DNA of 64,000 bases from Ochrobactrum quorumnocens (lineage in GTDB: Bacteria > Pseudomonadota > Alphaproteobacteria > Rhizobiales > Rhizobiaceae): contig NZ_CP022604.1 in the NCBI RefSeq assembly GCF_002278035.1, positions 1 through 64,000 on the forward strand. Reading direction: 5' to 3'. Each line of letters begins with the position of its first letter. Positions within the stretch are counted from its first letter, which is position 1. The position numbers and the translations under genes were made by a program. Below, piece after piece: positions 19,599 through 28,058 of this stretch. The notes below the pieces were generated by a model. The model was given only the letters and a program-made list of their open reading frames with translations. It was not told where the DNA came from and made no database searches.

Positions 19599-20003
19599 TT
19601 AGAGGGCAGTTCGGATTTTTTCGATCAGCGTGTGCGCATCTGTGTCGCCATAGGTTTCGCGGGTGCCATGACCCCAGACAGGGCCGGGCCAACCAGCATC
19701 GCCTTCATTGCGCGCAATCACATGCATATGGAGCTGACGAACAATGTTGCCCAAAGCGCCGGTGTTGATCTTGTGGCAGTCAGTTGCCTTCTTGAGCGCT
19801 TGTGAAACAATGGCGGCTTCAAAAGTCAGCATGGTCTGATCGAGCGGCGTCATATCGTGAATTTCAGCCAGTTTTGCGCGGCGCGGCACGAGGATCAGCC
19901 ATGGCCAGCGCTTGTCATTCATGAGACGCAGTTCGCACAAGCCGAGCTTGGCGACTGAAAAAGTATCGGCATCAAGCCGTTTATCGAGTTCAAACTGTTC
20001 CAT
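19599..20003 (-). CDS. HIT-family nucleotide-binding protein
   Basis: The 134-residue product is a small HIT protein, a family of nucleotidyl hydrolases and transferases. The signature region reads GNIVRQLHMHVIARNEGD: the first histidine of the HxHxH triad is Gln, while the middle (nucleophile in characterised members) and third are present. The start was set at the ATG 20003; the open frame continues upstream into the SRP RNA gene, which is not coding. It precedes nudC in the same direction. Substrate unknown. Confidence 0.85.
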   Translation of the reverse strand: MEQFELDKRLDADTFSVAKLGLCELRLMNDKRWPWLILVPRRAKLAEIHDMTPLDQTMLTFEAAIVSQALKKATDCHKINTGALGNIVRQLHMHVIARNEGDAGWPGPVWGHGTRETYGDTDAHTLIEKIRTAL

Positions 20004-20070
20004 AACTGATTTCTTATCATTTTTTTTGACCCTTCGCTTGCTTTTTGCTTCGCAATTGACGATATGCAGC

Positions 20071-20172
20071 GTGGGAGGTTGGTGGTGGACGAGCCACTCG
20101 CCAACCGGGTCAGGTCCGGAAGGAAGCAGCCCTAACGAGCCAGGCACGGGTCGCCGTGCCAGCCTCCCACCT
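20071..20172 (+). ncRNA. ffs: Signal recognition particle RNA (4.5S type)
   Basis: The conserved apical domain of SRP RNA is exact: GGTCAGGTCCGGAAGGAAGC then AGCCCTAA (20107-20134). The ends pair perfectly (GTGGGAGG at 20071-20078 with CCTCCCAC at 20163-20170), giving a single rod of about 100 nt, the usual size for the short bacterial form lacking the Alu domain. A T-run (CTTTTC) follows. The RNA binds Ffh and targets nascent membrane proteins. Location just upstream of dnaX is common in alphaproteobacteria. Confidence 0.96.
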
Positions 20173-20298
20173 TTTCTTTCACGACGATGATGGCTGTTGA
20201 TTGGCAGTAAACCACTGTCGAAGGCACTTTCGTCTCCGATCCAAACTGTTTAGAGTTTCGAGATTGGAAAAAAGCGAACAGGGAACGGAAGGGTCGCA

Positions 20299-22125
20299 AT
20301 GGACACGAAATCCGCAGACTTGGCCGCCGATGGCGCCTACCGCGTTCTCGCCCGCAAATATCGTCCTCAGAATTTTAATGATCTTATCGGTCAGGAGCCG
20401 ATGGTTCGCACGCTGAAAAATGCGTTCGAGACTGGCCGCATTGCGCAGGCCTGGATGTTGACCGGTGTGCGCGGTGTGGGCAAGACCACGACGGCGCGCA
20501 TTCTGGCGCGTGCACTCAATTACAAGACTGATTCTATTGACCAGCCGACAATCGATCTGTCAGTGCTTGGCGAACATTGTCAGGCTATCATGGAAGGCCG
20601 CCATGTCGATGTGATCGAAATGGATGCGGCCTCCCATACGGGTATCGATGATATCCGCGAGATTATAGAGCAGGTGCGTTATCGCCCTGTTTCGGCACGC
20701 TACAAAGTCTACATCATTGACGAAGTGCACATGCTGTCCAATCAGGCCTTCAACGGCCTTTTGAAGACGCTTGAAGAACCGCCGCCGCACGTCAAATTCA
20801 TCTTTGCTACCACCGAAATCCGAAAAGTTCCGATCACGGTCCTGTCGCGTTGTCAGCGTTTTGATCTGCGCCGCATCGAATCGGGCACTTTGGCCGCACA
20901 TCTGCGGCGGATTGCGGAAGCCGAACAGATCCAGGTCGACGATACATCGCTTGCGATGATTGCGCGCGCGGGCGAAGGCTCGGCCCGCGATTCGCTCTCC
21001 ATCTTCGATCAGGCGATTGCCCATGGCGCTGGTCATGTTTCGGCAGAGGCAGTGCGTTCCATGCTGGGTCTTGCCGACCGTGCGCGCATTATCGATCTCT
21101 TCGAGATGCTAATGTGTGGCGATGTGGCTGGCGCTCTGACCGAATTTCGTGCGCAATATGACGTCGGTGCTGATCCGTCGGTCGTGCTGACTGATCTCGC
21201 AGACTTCAATCATCTGGTGACGCGCCTGCGCTTCACGCCTGACGTTGCGGAAGATGTTTCGCTGTCGGAAGATGAGCGTGTGCGTGGCCGCGATTTTTCG
21301 CAAAAGCTTTCGGTCCGTGTGCTTTCGCGCACATGGCAGATGCTGCTCAAGGGCATTGCGGAAGTCGACACCGCAACCCGTCCTATTCAGGCAGCTGAAA
21401 TGCTGTTGATCCGTCTGGCGCATGCTGCCGATTTGCCAACGCTCGATGAAGCGCTGAAGGGACTGGAGAACGGTTCGGTTTCGGCATCGCGTCCGCAGCC
21501 ATCGGGTGGAGCAAAGCCTAATGGTGGCTCTCAGTCCGAGGCACGGGTAAATGCGGATGCAATTGCGTCGTCCATGATGCCCGTATCGGGTGGACCTGCG
21601 ACTGCGATGCGCCTTGTGGAAACACAGCCGCAGCCAGTACAGCCTCCTGCGCCCCAGCAATTCGTCGATAATACGCCGCAGCCTTCTGTTCCGATCAACA
21701 GCCTTGCTGATATCGTTGCTCTGGCTGACAAGTATCGTGACATGCAGTTCAAGATTCTGGTCAAGAACTGCGTGCGATTGTCATCCATCGCCGCCGGGCG
21801 GCTTGAAATCGGCCTGACGGATGATGCACCGAAATCATTGCCGAGCGATATCTCGCAGCGCCTGCTTAACTGGACCGGCATTCGCTGGATTGTGACCGTA
21901 GCGCGTGATGTTTCAGGACAGACGGTTGCGGAAGCTGAAACCGAGCGTCGCGACAATCTTGTCACCGATGCGCGGGCAGACCCGGATGTTGCCGCCATTT
22001 TGGCTGCTTTTCCTGGCGCAAAGATTACGGATGTCCGTATTGCCGTTGCAGAACAGAGTGACGATGACGATATTGATCTGGATACGATTGAAGACGTGCC
22101 TGGCGCGCCTTCTGACGACGACTGA
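20299..22125 (+). CDS. dnaX: DNA polymerase III gamma/tau subunit
   Basis: DnaX is the ATPase of the clamp loader. The 608-residue product has [13 protein letters not shown] (21-33), Walker A GVRGVGKT (56-63), the DEVHMLS Walker B and the sensor segment [18 protein letters not shown], then a long C-terminal region ending in an acidic tail. The zinc module that normally has four cysteines is degraded: only Cys94 in [11 protein letters not shown] remains. I could not find a clear slippery heptamer for a shorter gamma product. ybaB and recR follow closely, the widespread dnaX-ybaB-recR arrangement. Confidence 0.95.
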   Translation: MDTKSADLAADGAYRVLARKYRPQNFNDLIGQEPMVRTLKNAFETGRIAQAWMLTGVRGVGKTTTARILARALNYKTDSIDQPTIDLSVLGEHCQAIMEGRHVDVIEMDAASHTGIDDIREIIEQVRYRPVSARYKVYIIDEVHMLSNQAFNGLLKTLEEPPPHVKFIFATTEIRKVPITVLSRCQRFDLRRIESGTLAAHLRRIAEAEQIQVDDTSLAMIARAGEGSARDSLSIFDQAIAHGAGHVSAEAVRSMLGLADRARIIDLFEMLMCGDVAGALTEFRAQYDVGADPSVVLTDLADFNHLVTRLRFTPDVAEDVSLSEDERVRGRDFSQKLSVRVLSRTWQMLLKGIAEVDTATRPIQAAEMLLIRLAHAADLPTLDEALKGLENGSVSASRPQPSGGAKPNGGSQSEARVNADAIASSMMPVSGGPATAMRLVETQPQPVQPPAPQQFVDNTPQPSVPINSLADIVALADKYRDMQFKILVKNCVRLSSIAAGRLEIGLTDDAPKSLPSDISQRLLNWTGIRWIVTVARDVSGQTVAEAETERRDNLVTDARADPDVAAILAAFPGAKITDVRIAVAEQSDDDDIDLDTIEDVPGAPSDDD

Positions 22126-22151
22126 ATTTTAAAAGACTATGGAGTGAACCC

Positions 22152-22475
22152 ATGCGTGACATGATGGGCATGATGAAGCAGGCGAAAGAATTGCAGGCCA
22201 AGATGAAGGCCATGCAAGACGAGATTGCCAATCTTGAAGCAACCGCATCTTCGGGTGGTGGTCTGGTCACGATCACGCTTTCAGGCAAAGGCACACTATC
22301 GGCTCTCAAGATCGATCCGTCGCTTGCCAAGGAAGAAGAGGTGGAAATCCTCGAAGATCTGATCATTGCGGCCCACAACGATGCCAAGGCGAAGCTCGAA
22401 GCCGAAATGGCCGAAAAGACGCAGTCACTGACCGCTGGGTTGCCGATCCCTCCGGGCTTCAAGTTGCCGTTTTGA
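22152..22475 (+). CDS. ybaB: YbaB/EbfC family nucleoid-associated protein
   Basis: The 107-residue protein starts [20 protein letters not shown] and has a central [26 protein letters not shown], the typical YbaB pattern: a helical arm followed by a beta-hairpin that dimerises and clamps DNA. It starts 26 bases after dnaX and is followed by recR; the three genes are usually one operon linked to recombinational repair. A GGAG ribosome-binding site (22141-22144) precedes it. Confidence 0.94.
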   Translation: MRDMMGMMKQAKELQAKMKAMQDEIANLEATASSGGGLVTITLSGKGTLSALKIDPSLAKEEEVEILEDLIIAAHNDAKAKLEAEMAEKTQSLTAGLPIPPGFKLPF

Positions 22476-22481
22476 TAGAGT

Positions 22482-22518
22482 AAGGCAGCAGAGAGCATGA
22501 TTGCTCCTCTGCTGCCTT
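22482..22518 (+). other. Strong hairpin between ybaB and recR
   Basis: A perfect 12-bp stem AAGGCAGCAGAG / CTCTGCTGCCTT with an inner 4-bp helix. The tail (TGCCTAC) is not T-rich, so it may be an mRNA stabiliser or weak attenuator rather than a full terminator. Confidence 0.6.
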
Positions 22519-22572
22519 TGCCTACATCCTTATTCCTCTACTCCCCGAAGCAGCCCTACGTCCCAAAGCAGC

Positions 22573-23178
22573 ATGTCCAAACGTATAGCCGGTCCTGAAA
22601 TCGAACGTCTTATCCAGCTTCTGGCCCGTGTGCCGGGGCTTGGCCCGCGTTCGGCACGCCGCGCGGCGCTGCACCTGATCAAGAAGAAAGAAGCGCTGCT
22701 GATCCCGCTGGGCGGGGCGATGCAGGATGCTGCCGAAAAAGTGCGCATCTGCTCATGCTGCGGCAATGTCGATACATCCGATCCTTGCACCATTTGTACT
22801 GATGATCGCCGCGATCCATCCATGCTGATCGTCGTGGAAGACGTGTCCGATCTTTGGGCCCTGGAACGGGCTGGCACGATGAATGTTCGCTATCATGTGC
22901 TTGGCGGGCGGCTGTCGCCGCTTGATGGCATTGGTCCGGATGATCTCAACATCAAGGGGCTGGTTGAACGCGTAGCATCTGGCGAAATCAAGGAAGTGAT
23001 TCTTGCTGTTAACGCGACGGTGGAAGGGCAGACGACCGCCCATTACATTACCGATCAGCTAACCGATTTCGATGTGCGTGTCACACGACTTGCGCATGGT
23101 GTGCCAGTGGGTGGTGAGCTTGATTATCTGGACGAAGGAACGCTTGCAGCAGCTCTGCGAGCGCGAACCGCACTATAA
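22573..23178 (+). CDS. recR: Recombination mediator RecR
   Basis: RecR works with RecO and RecF in gap repair. The 201-residue product has the helix-hairpin-helix [15 protein letters not shown] (21-35), a C4 zinc finger with Cys60, Cys63, Cys72 and Cys75, and a Toprim domain ([12 protein letters not shown]). I chose the ATG at 22573, which matches the family length of about 200; the open frame extends upstream into the hairpin region. It is third in the dnaX-ybaB-recR group. Confidence 0.95.
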   Translation: MSKRIAGPEIERLIQLLARVPGLGPRSARRAALHLIKKKEALLIPLGGAMQDAAEKVRICSCCGNVDTSDPCTICTDDRRDPSMLIVVEDVSDLWALERAGTMNVRYHVLGGRLSPLDGIGPDDLNIKGLVERVASGEIKEVILAVNATVEGQTTAHYITDQLTDFDVRVTRLAHGVPVGGELDYLDEGTLAAALRARTAL

Positions 23179-23205
23179 ACATTCTGAAATTTGGAGACAG
23201 GCGTG

Positions 23206-24462
23206 ATGGCAGGAAGATGGACCCGAAGCTTGAAACTTGCTCTCGGCCTGTTCGCGGCTTCTGCCATTACTCCATCGATTGCAGCACCGTCCAAAGCGCA
23301 AATTGAAAGCCAGTATCGCAACTGGATAGAAAAAGATCTCTGGCCTGAAGCCAAAGCTGCCGGCGTTTCACGTGCAATTTTCGAACAAGCTTTTGCAGGC
23401 GTTACCATCAACTGGAAGCTGCCTGATCTGGTGATTCCCGGCGAAAAGCCAACGACGCCCAAAGAACAGAAGCAGGCCGAATTCGGTGCCCCTGGCAAAT
23501 ATTTCAACGCCAAGACGCTTGGTTCCGTCACCAGTGGTGGCAAGGCGCGTCTTGGCCAGAATGCAAGTCTGCTTAAAAAAATTGAGCAGCAATATGGCGT
23601 GCCGGGGCGCATCGTTGTCGCCATTTGGGGACGTGAGTCGGGCTTCGGTACGGTCAAGATTCCATACAATGCGTTTGAAGTGCTCGGCACCAAAGCATTC
23701 ATGGCAACGCGCAAGGACATGTTCCGCAAGGAGCTGATCGCAGCACTTGAGATCACCTCACGCGGTTACATTGCCAATGGTTCGATGAAAAGTTCATGGG
23801 CCGGCGCACTCGGTCAGCCGCAATTCATGCCGACTTCTTATCTCAAACACGCCGTTGATTTTGATGGCGATGGCAAGCGCGATATCTGGAACTCAGTCCC
23901 GGATACGCTGGCATCGATTGCCAATTATCTCAAAATCCATGGCTGGCAGAGCGGGCGCGATTGGGGCTACGAGGTCAATGTGCCTCAGAGTGTTTCTTGT
24001 TCGCTGGAAGGGCCTGATCAGGGCAAGACGTTTGGCGAGTGGGCAAAGCTCGGCATCAGTCGTGCTAACGGCAAGGCATTTCCTGCCAATGAAATGAAGG
24101 GCGAAGGCTTTTTGCTTATGCCCGCTGGTCGCTATGGCCCAGCCTTCATCGTGACGCCTAATTTCTACGTGATTAAAGATTACAATATGAGCGATCTTTA
24201 TGCGCTCTTCATCGGTCATGTTGGTGATCGCATTGCCTATGGTGCGGGCGATTTCCAGACACAATGGGGCAATGTCGGCACCATGTACCGTTCTGACATT
24301 CAGGCCATGCAAAAGCGCATGCAGGTACAGGGATATGATGTTGGCAAGGCTGATGGCCTGCCTGGCTTTAAAACCCGCCGCTCAATCGGTCTGTGGCAAT
24401 CCAAGAATGGAATGGCCCCGACCTGCTTCACCCAGCCTGAACTGGTAAAATCAATTCGCTAA
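23206..24462 (+). CDS. Lytic murein transglycosylase (MltB family)
   Basis: This enzyme cleaves peptidoglycan glycan strands to 1,6-anhydromuramoyl products. The 418-residue product has a Sec signal peptide (cleavage likely after SIA or IAA), the SLT domain with the catalytic glutamate in IWGRESGFGTV, and the MltB segments SSWAGALGQPQFMPTSYLKHAVDFDGDG. The C-terminal 60 residues (YRSDIQAMQKRMQVQGYDVG) form a peptidoglycan-binding type 1 domain. No lipobox is present, so it is probably a soluble periplasmic form. The ATG at 23206 has a GGAGA site at 23193-23197. Confidence 0.93.
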   Translation: MAGRWTRSLKLALGLFAASAITPSIAAPSKAQIESQYRNWIEKDLWPEAKAAGVSRAIFEQAFAGVTINWKLPDLVIPGEKPTTPKEQKQAEFGAPGKYFNAKTLGSVTSGGKARLGQNASLLKKIEQQYGVPGRIVVAIWGRESGFGTVKIPYNAFEVLGTKAFMATRKDMFRKELIAALEITSRGYIANGSMKSSWAGALGQPQFMPTSYLKHAVDFDGDGKRDIWNSVPDTLASIANYLKIHGWQSGRDWGYEVNVPQSVSCSLEGPDQGKTFGEWAKLGISRANGKAFPANEMKGEGFLLMPAGRYGPAFIVTPNFYVIKDYNMSDLYALFIGHVGDRIAYGAGDFQTQWGNVGTMYRSDIQAMQKRMQVQGYDVGKADGLPGFKTRRSIGLWQSKNGMAPTCFTQPELVKSIR

Positions 24463-24466
24463 CGTT

Positions 24467-24494
24467 GATGCCGGGAGCCAAAACTCCCGGCATC
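24467..24494. terminator. Bidirectional terminator between convergent genes
   Basis: A perfect 11-bp inverted repeat GATGCCGGGAG / CTCCCGGCATC with loop CCAAAA, lying between the transglycosylase stop and the fdhA stop. T-rich sequence (TATTTTAA) follows on the plus strand. Confidence 0.85.
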
Positions 24495-24500
24495 AGTATT

Positions 24501-25691
24501 TTAAGCGGCCTTTGTCAGCATCCCGTGCGGGTCGAGGACGAATTTCTTCGCCACGCCCTGATCGAAGCTTTCATAGCCTTGTGGTGCGTCATCCAACGAA
24601 ATCACCTGCGCATTGACGATTTCGGCAATGTTCAGACGTCCGTGCAAAATGGCCTGCATCAGTTGGCGATTATATTTAACCACTGGCGTCTGTCCTGTAT
24701 GGAAAGACTGCGCCTTTGCCCAGCCAAGACCAAAGCGTAAGGAAAGACTTCCCTGCTGGGCTGCCTTGTCGACAGCACCCGGATCTTCCGTCACATAAAG
24801 ACCTGGAATGCCGATGGAACCGGCAGGGCGCGTGATTTCCATCATCTGGTTGAGCACGATTGCCGGCTGCTCACCGCCACTGTGACCACGTGCTTCAAAG
24901 CCTACCGCATCAATGGCGCTATCCACTTCATTGCTGCCGGTTACTTCGGCAATCATATCGCCGAGGCGATCGCTGGCGGACAGATCAATCGGCTCGAAGC
25001 CCACTTTCCGTGCGTGCTCAAGACGTTCCTTATTGAAGTCTCCAACCATGACGACTGCAGCGCCCAGGATGCGGGCGGATGCTGCTGCAGCAAGCCCAAC
25101 AGGACCGGCACCTGCCACATAGACGATCGAGCCTACCCCAACGCCAGCCTTCACCGCACCATGGAAGCCGGTGGGCAGAATGTCGGAAAGCATGGTCAGG
25201 TCGCGAATTTTCTCGATGGCCTGTTCACGATCTGGAAATTTCAGCAGGTTGAAGTCTGCATAAGGCACCATGACATAGCGCGCTTGCCCGCCAATCCAGC
25301 CGCCCATATCGACATAGCCATAAGCGCCACCGGCGCGCGAGGGGTTGACTGTGAGGCAGACACCTGTGTCCTGCGATTTGCAGCAGCGGCAGCGCCCACA
25401 GGCGACGTTAAACGGTACCGAAACGATGTCGCCCACTTCAAGCATTTCGACATCGCTGCCTTTTTCAATCACTTCGCCTGTGATTTCGTGACCGAGCACA
25501 AGGCCGGGCATGGCAGTGGTACGACCACGCACCATGTGTTGGTCGGAGCCGCAAATATTGGTTGTGATGACTTTCAGGATGACGGCGTGATCAAGTTTGC
25601 GACCATCAGGTGCGCTCAATACCGGATCATCAATGTCACGAACTTCGACTTTACCCGGGCGCATATACACGACGCCTCTATTCCTGCTCAT
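24501..25691 (-). CDS. fdhA: Glutathione-independent formaldehyde dehydrogenase
   Basis: A zinc- and NAD-dependent medium-chain dehydrogenase that oxidises formaldehyde without glutathione. The 396-residue product has the catalytic zinc site TNICGSDQHMVRGR and GHEITGE, the structural zinc cluster CGRCRCCKSQDTGVC, and the NAD-binding AGAGPVGLAAA. The length and the N-terminal NRGVVYMRPGKVEV match the Pseudomonas putida type. It is flanked by a LysR gene on the same strand 97 bases away and may be detoxification of formaldehyde; nothing adjacent suggests a methylotrophic pathway. Confidence 0.93.
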   Translation of the reverse strand: MSRNRGVVYMRPGKVEVRDIDDPVLSAPDGRKLDHAVILKVITTNICGSDQHMVRGRTTAMPGLVLGHEITGEVIEKGSDVEMLEVGDIVSVPFNVACGRCRCCKSQDTGVCLTVNPSRAGGAYGYVDMGGWIGGQARYVMVPYADFNLLKFPDREQAIEKIRDLTMLSDILPTGFHGAVKAGVGVGSIVYVAGAGPVGLAAAASARILGAAVVMVGDFNKERLEHARKVGFEPIDLSASDRLGDMIAEVTGSNEVDSAIDAVGFEARGHSGGEQPAIVLNQMMEITRPAGSIGIPGLYVTEDPGAVDKAAQQGSLSLRFGLGWAKAQSFHTGQTPVVKYNRQLMQAILHGRLNIAEIVNAQVISLDDAPQGYESFDQGVAKKFVLDPHGMLTKAA

Positions 25692-25714
25692 GTCTACCTC
25701 CTCCAGATCGACAG

Positions 25715-25736
25715 TGCGGATCAGTCCCGATCCGCA
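25715..25736. other. Hairpin between the lysR and fdhA genes
   Basis: Perfect 8-bp inverted repeat TGCGGATC / GATCCGCA with loop AGTCCC. On the minus strand it lies after the LysR gene and in the fdhA leader, so it could be a weak terminator or a leader structure. A second short one (CGGGG gacat CCCCG) follows at about 25755-25771. Confidence 0.45.
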
Positions 25737-25788
25737 TAATGGGGTCGAGATGTGCGGGGGACATCCCCGTGCTGGAAGCCTACAGCGC

Positions 25789-26706
25789 TTATCGGTCGGG
25801 GAGTTGTTCTGTGCGCGACATGTCTGGTTCTTTCATCAGCATGGCGGCGAAAGATTTGAGCGCCTTGGTCTGATAGCGATCATTGTGCGAAAGCATGAGA
25901 AACTGTCTCTGTGGCAACACGAAGTTGGCTTTTACCAGTGTGCCCGCGGCAAGATGTGGCGCTGCCACCAGTTCAGAAATCGCGGTGACATAGTTGCCAG
26001 ACAATACGGCAGAGCAGATGGCCTCGTTGGATGGCAATTCCAGTGCGATGTTAAGACGTGAAGGATTGTAGCCTGCGACGCGCATTGCATCCTCGAATAC
26101 GCTGCGGGTGCCTGAGCCATGTTCGCGCAGTATCCACTTTCCATGAAACAGCGTGTCCCATGCGAGCTTACCGGCATCGCACCATTCGTGATCAGGTCGT
26201 GTGACGACAATGAGCTGATCTGTGCCGACCTTGCGCAATGAAAGTGTGGGTGCCTGAACAGCGCCTTCAACCAGCCCGATATCGGCGAGCCCTGCTTCGG
26301 TAGCTTCAGTCACACTTTCTGTATTGCCAAGCGTAAGCCGAACCTCGATGAGGGGTGAGGTGGCATGAAACCGTGCGAGATAGGGCGGCAGCCAGTAGCT
26401 GGCGATGGTCTGGCTCGCATGTATGGCAAGCGAGCCGCGTTTGCCGCCGCCAAGCTCCGAAAGCATACGCTCCGCCGATTGTGCTCGCGCAAGTGTTGCG
26501 CGGGCTTCATCGAGAAACATACGCCCATCACCGGTCAGCTCAATCCGACGCCCAATGCGATTGAAAAGCATCGCACCATAGCGGTCTTCCAGCGTTCGGA
26601 TCGCTGAACTCACCGCCGATGGCGTCAGATGAAGCGCTTCGGAAGCACGGGTGAGATGCTCACGCTCGGCGACTTCAATGAAAATACGTAATTGTTCCAG
26701 TGTCAT
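25789..26706 (-). CDS. LysR-family transcriptional regulator (YeiE-like)
   Basis: The 305-residue product has the N-terminal winged helix-turn-helix (LEQLRIFIEVAEREHLTRAS, then ALHLTPSAVSSAIRTLE) and a C-terminal effector domain of the periplasmic-binding type. It is divergent from the YeiH exporter gene with 103 bases between the two starts, the same pairing as yeiE/yeiH in enterobacteria, so it probably controls yeiH. A palindrome in the shared region is a likely operator. The effector is unknown from sequence. Confidence 0.9.
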   Translation of the reverse strand: MTLEQLRIFIEVAEREHLTRASEALHLTPSAVSSAIRTLEDRYGAMLFNRIGRRIELTGDGRMFLDEARATLARAQSAERMLSELGGGKRGSLAIHASQTIASYWLPPYLARFHATSPLIEVRLTLGNTESVTEATEAGLADIGLVEGAVQAPTLSLRKVGTDQLIVVTRPDHEWCDAGKLAWDTLFHGKWILREHGSGTRSVFEDAMRVAGYNPSRLNIALELPSNEAICSAVLSGNYVTAISELVAAPHLAAGTLVKANFVLPQRQFLMLSHNDRYQTKALKSFAAMLMKEPDMSRTEQLPDR

Positions 26707-26717
26707 AGCGTCAATCG

Positions 26718-26750
26718 TTCGATCTTATCGAATGAATTGTGACATATAAT
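26718..26750 (+). promoter_or_regulatory. Divergent lysR/yeiH control region
   Basis: Contains the perfect palindrome TTCGAT-CTT-ATCGAA (26718-26732, fits T-N11-A LysR boxes) and a consensus -10 TATAAT (26745-26750) for yeiH. There is no -35 match at the usual distance, as expected for an activator-dependent promoter. Confidence 0.55.
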
Positions 26751-26809
26751 GTGATGGAATGAACAGAAGAAATGCGGCATCTGATTGGAAAATATTTCTC
26801 AAGATATGA

Positions 26810-27841
26810 ATGCCAAACCAGATGACAGCCGCAACATCGAATAAATTCAAGAACATTCTCCCCGGCCTAGCACTTAGCCTCGCCGTCTCAGCAGTTGCTG
26901 TCGGGCTTGAAAAGGTCGAGGAGCACTATACGGGCAAAGCTTGGCTCGAAGCGCTGGTATTGGCGATCCTGATCGGGACTGCAGTCAGAAGCATTTTTCG
27001 CCCCGGCAAGCAATTTGCCAAAGGCATCAGCTTTTCAGCAAAAATGCTGCTGGAGATTGCCGTTGTCTTGCTCGGTGCTTCCATCAGTGCAAGTGCTGTG
27101 ATTGATGCCGGACCAGGCTTAATACTCGGCATTGCCTGCGTTGTGATGATGGCGATTACCTTCAGCTATGGCATCGGGCGGCTGTTTAAATTGCCTCATC
27201 GCATGGCCGTTCTGGTTGCTTGTGGCAATTCAATCTGCGGCAACTCGGCCATCGCGGCCACAGCACCAGTCATTGGGGCAGACAGCGAAGATATCGCGGC
27301 CTCAATCGCGTTTACTGCCATTCTCGGTGTTGTCGTCGTGCTGTGCCTGCCGCTGCTGGTGCCACTGCTGGGCCTGTCACATACACAATATGGCATTCTC
27401 GCCGGTTTAACGGTTTATGCCGTGCCGCAGGTTCTCGCAGCCACTGCGCCGATAGCCACCATCAGCGTGCAGCTTGGAACATTGGTCAAGCTGGTGCGCG
27501 TGCTGATGCTGGGGCCGGTCATTCTGACGCTATCGGTTCTGGCCGGTAACAAGGACGCAGAGGTAAAGCCCGGCTTCCTGCAACTCGTGCCTTGGTTCAT
27601 CATTGGATTTCTCGGTATGATGGCGCTGCGCTCGCTGCATCTCATCCCGAACACCATTCTGCCAGGCATTCAATTCGCATCGACAGCCTTGACGATTATT
27701 TCCATGGCTGCACTGGGATTGGGTGTCGATATACGCTCCGTTGCCTCAGCGGGTGGACGCGTAACGCTCACCGCCATTCTTTCGCTGCTGGTTCTGGGGG
27801 CAATCAGCTTGGGTCTCATCCATCTGCTCGGCGTCGTGTGA
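26810..27841 (+). CDS. yeiH: YeiH family putative sulfate exporter
   Basis: The 343-residue membrane protein belongs to UPF0324/YeiH with about ten hydrophobic segments. Family motifs are visible: FAKGISFSAKMLLEIAVVLLGA near residue 65, ACGNSICGNSAIAA around 140 and AALGLGVDIRSV near the C terminus. Transport of sulfate or sulfite-related anions has been proposed for the family, but the substrate is not settled. Two nearby in-frame ATGs (26810, 26822) are possible starts. It is divergent from the LysR regulator. Confidence 0.87.
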   Translation: MPNQMTAATSNKFKNILPGLALSLAVSAVAVGLEKVEEHYTGKAWLEALVLAILIGTAVRSIFRPGKQFAKGISFSAKMLLEIAVVLLGASISASAVIDAGPGLILGIACVVMMAITFSYGIGRLFKLPHRMAVLVACGNSICGNSAIAATAPVIGADSEDIAASIAFTAILGVVVVLCLPLLVPLLGLSHTQYGILAGLTVYAVPQVLAATAPIATISVQLGTLVKLVRVLMLGPVILTLSVLAGNKDAEVKPGFLQLVPWFIIGFLGMMALRSLHLIPNTILPGIQFASTALTIISMAALGLGVDIRSVASAGGRVTLTAILSLLVLGAISLGLIHLLGVV

Positions 27842-27848
27842 GGATGGA

Positions 27849-27960
27849 ATTTTAAAGCATAATTCCGAGCAGAATGAAACGAGGGTCGATAAGATCGTGC
27901 TTCAATTAAAAGGAGTTTAGAGCGTTGAATCTCACTCTTATCAGCTCAAATCGCGTCTGA
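27849..27960. repeat. Decayed composite intergenic repeat
   Basis: Resembles the two-module repeat: AGCATAATTCCGAGCAG and GATAAGATCGTGCTT for module A, then TTTAGAGCGTTGAATCTCACTC for module B. Strongly diverged, so the assignment is tentative. Confidence 0.4.
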
Positions 27961-28006
27961 GAACTAAGCGCCGAAGCTCTTATGGATATGCATATGCAGA
28001 AAAGAA

Positions 28007-28030
28007 AAAGCCCGCCGAATGGCGGGCTTT
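28007..28030 (-). terminator. rpsA terminator
   Basis: Perfect 10-bp stem AAAGCCCGCC / GGCGGGCTTT with loop GAAT, 28 bases beyond the rpsA stop; on the minus strand it is followed by TTTTTCTTTTCT. Confidence 0.92.
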
Positions 28031-28058
28031 CTCATTTTTGGCAGAAGATCAGAACCTA

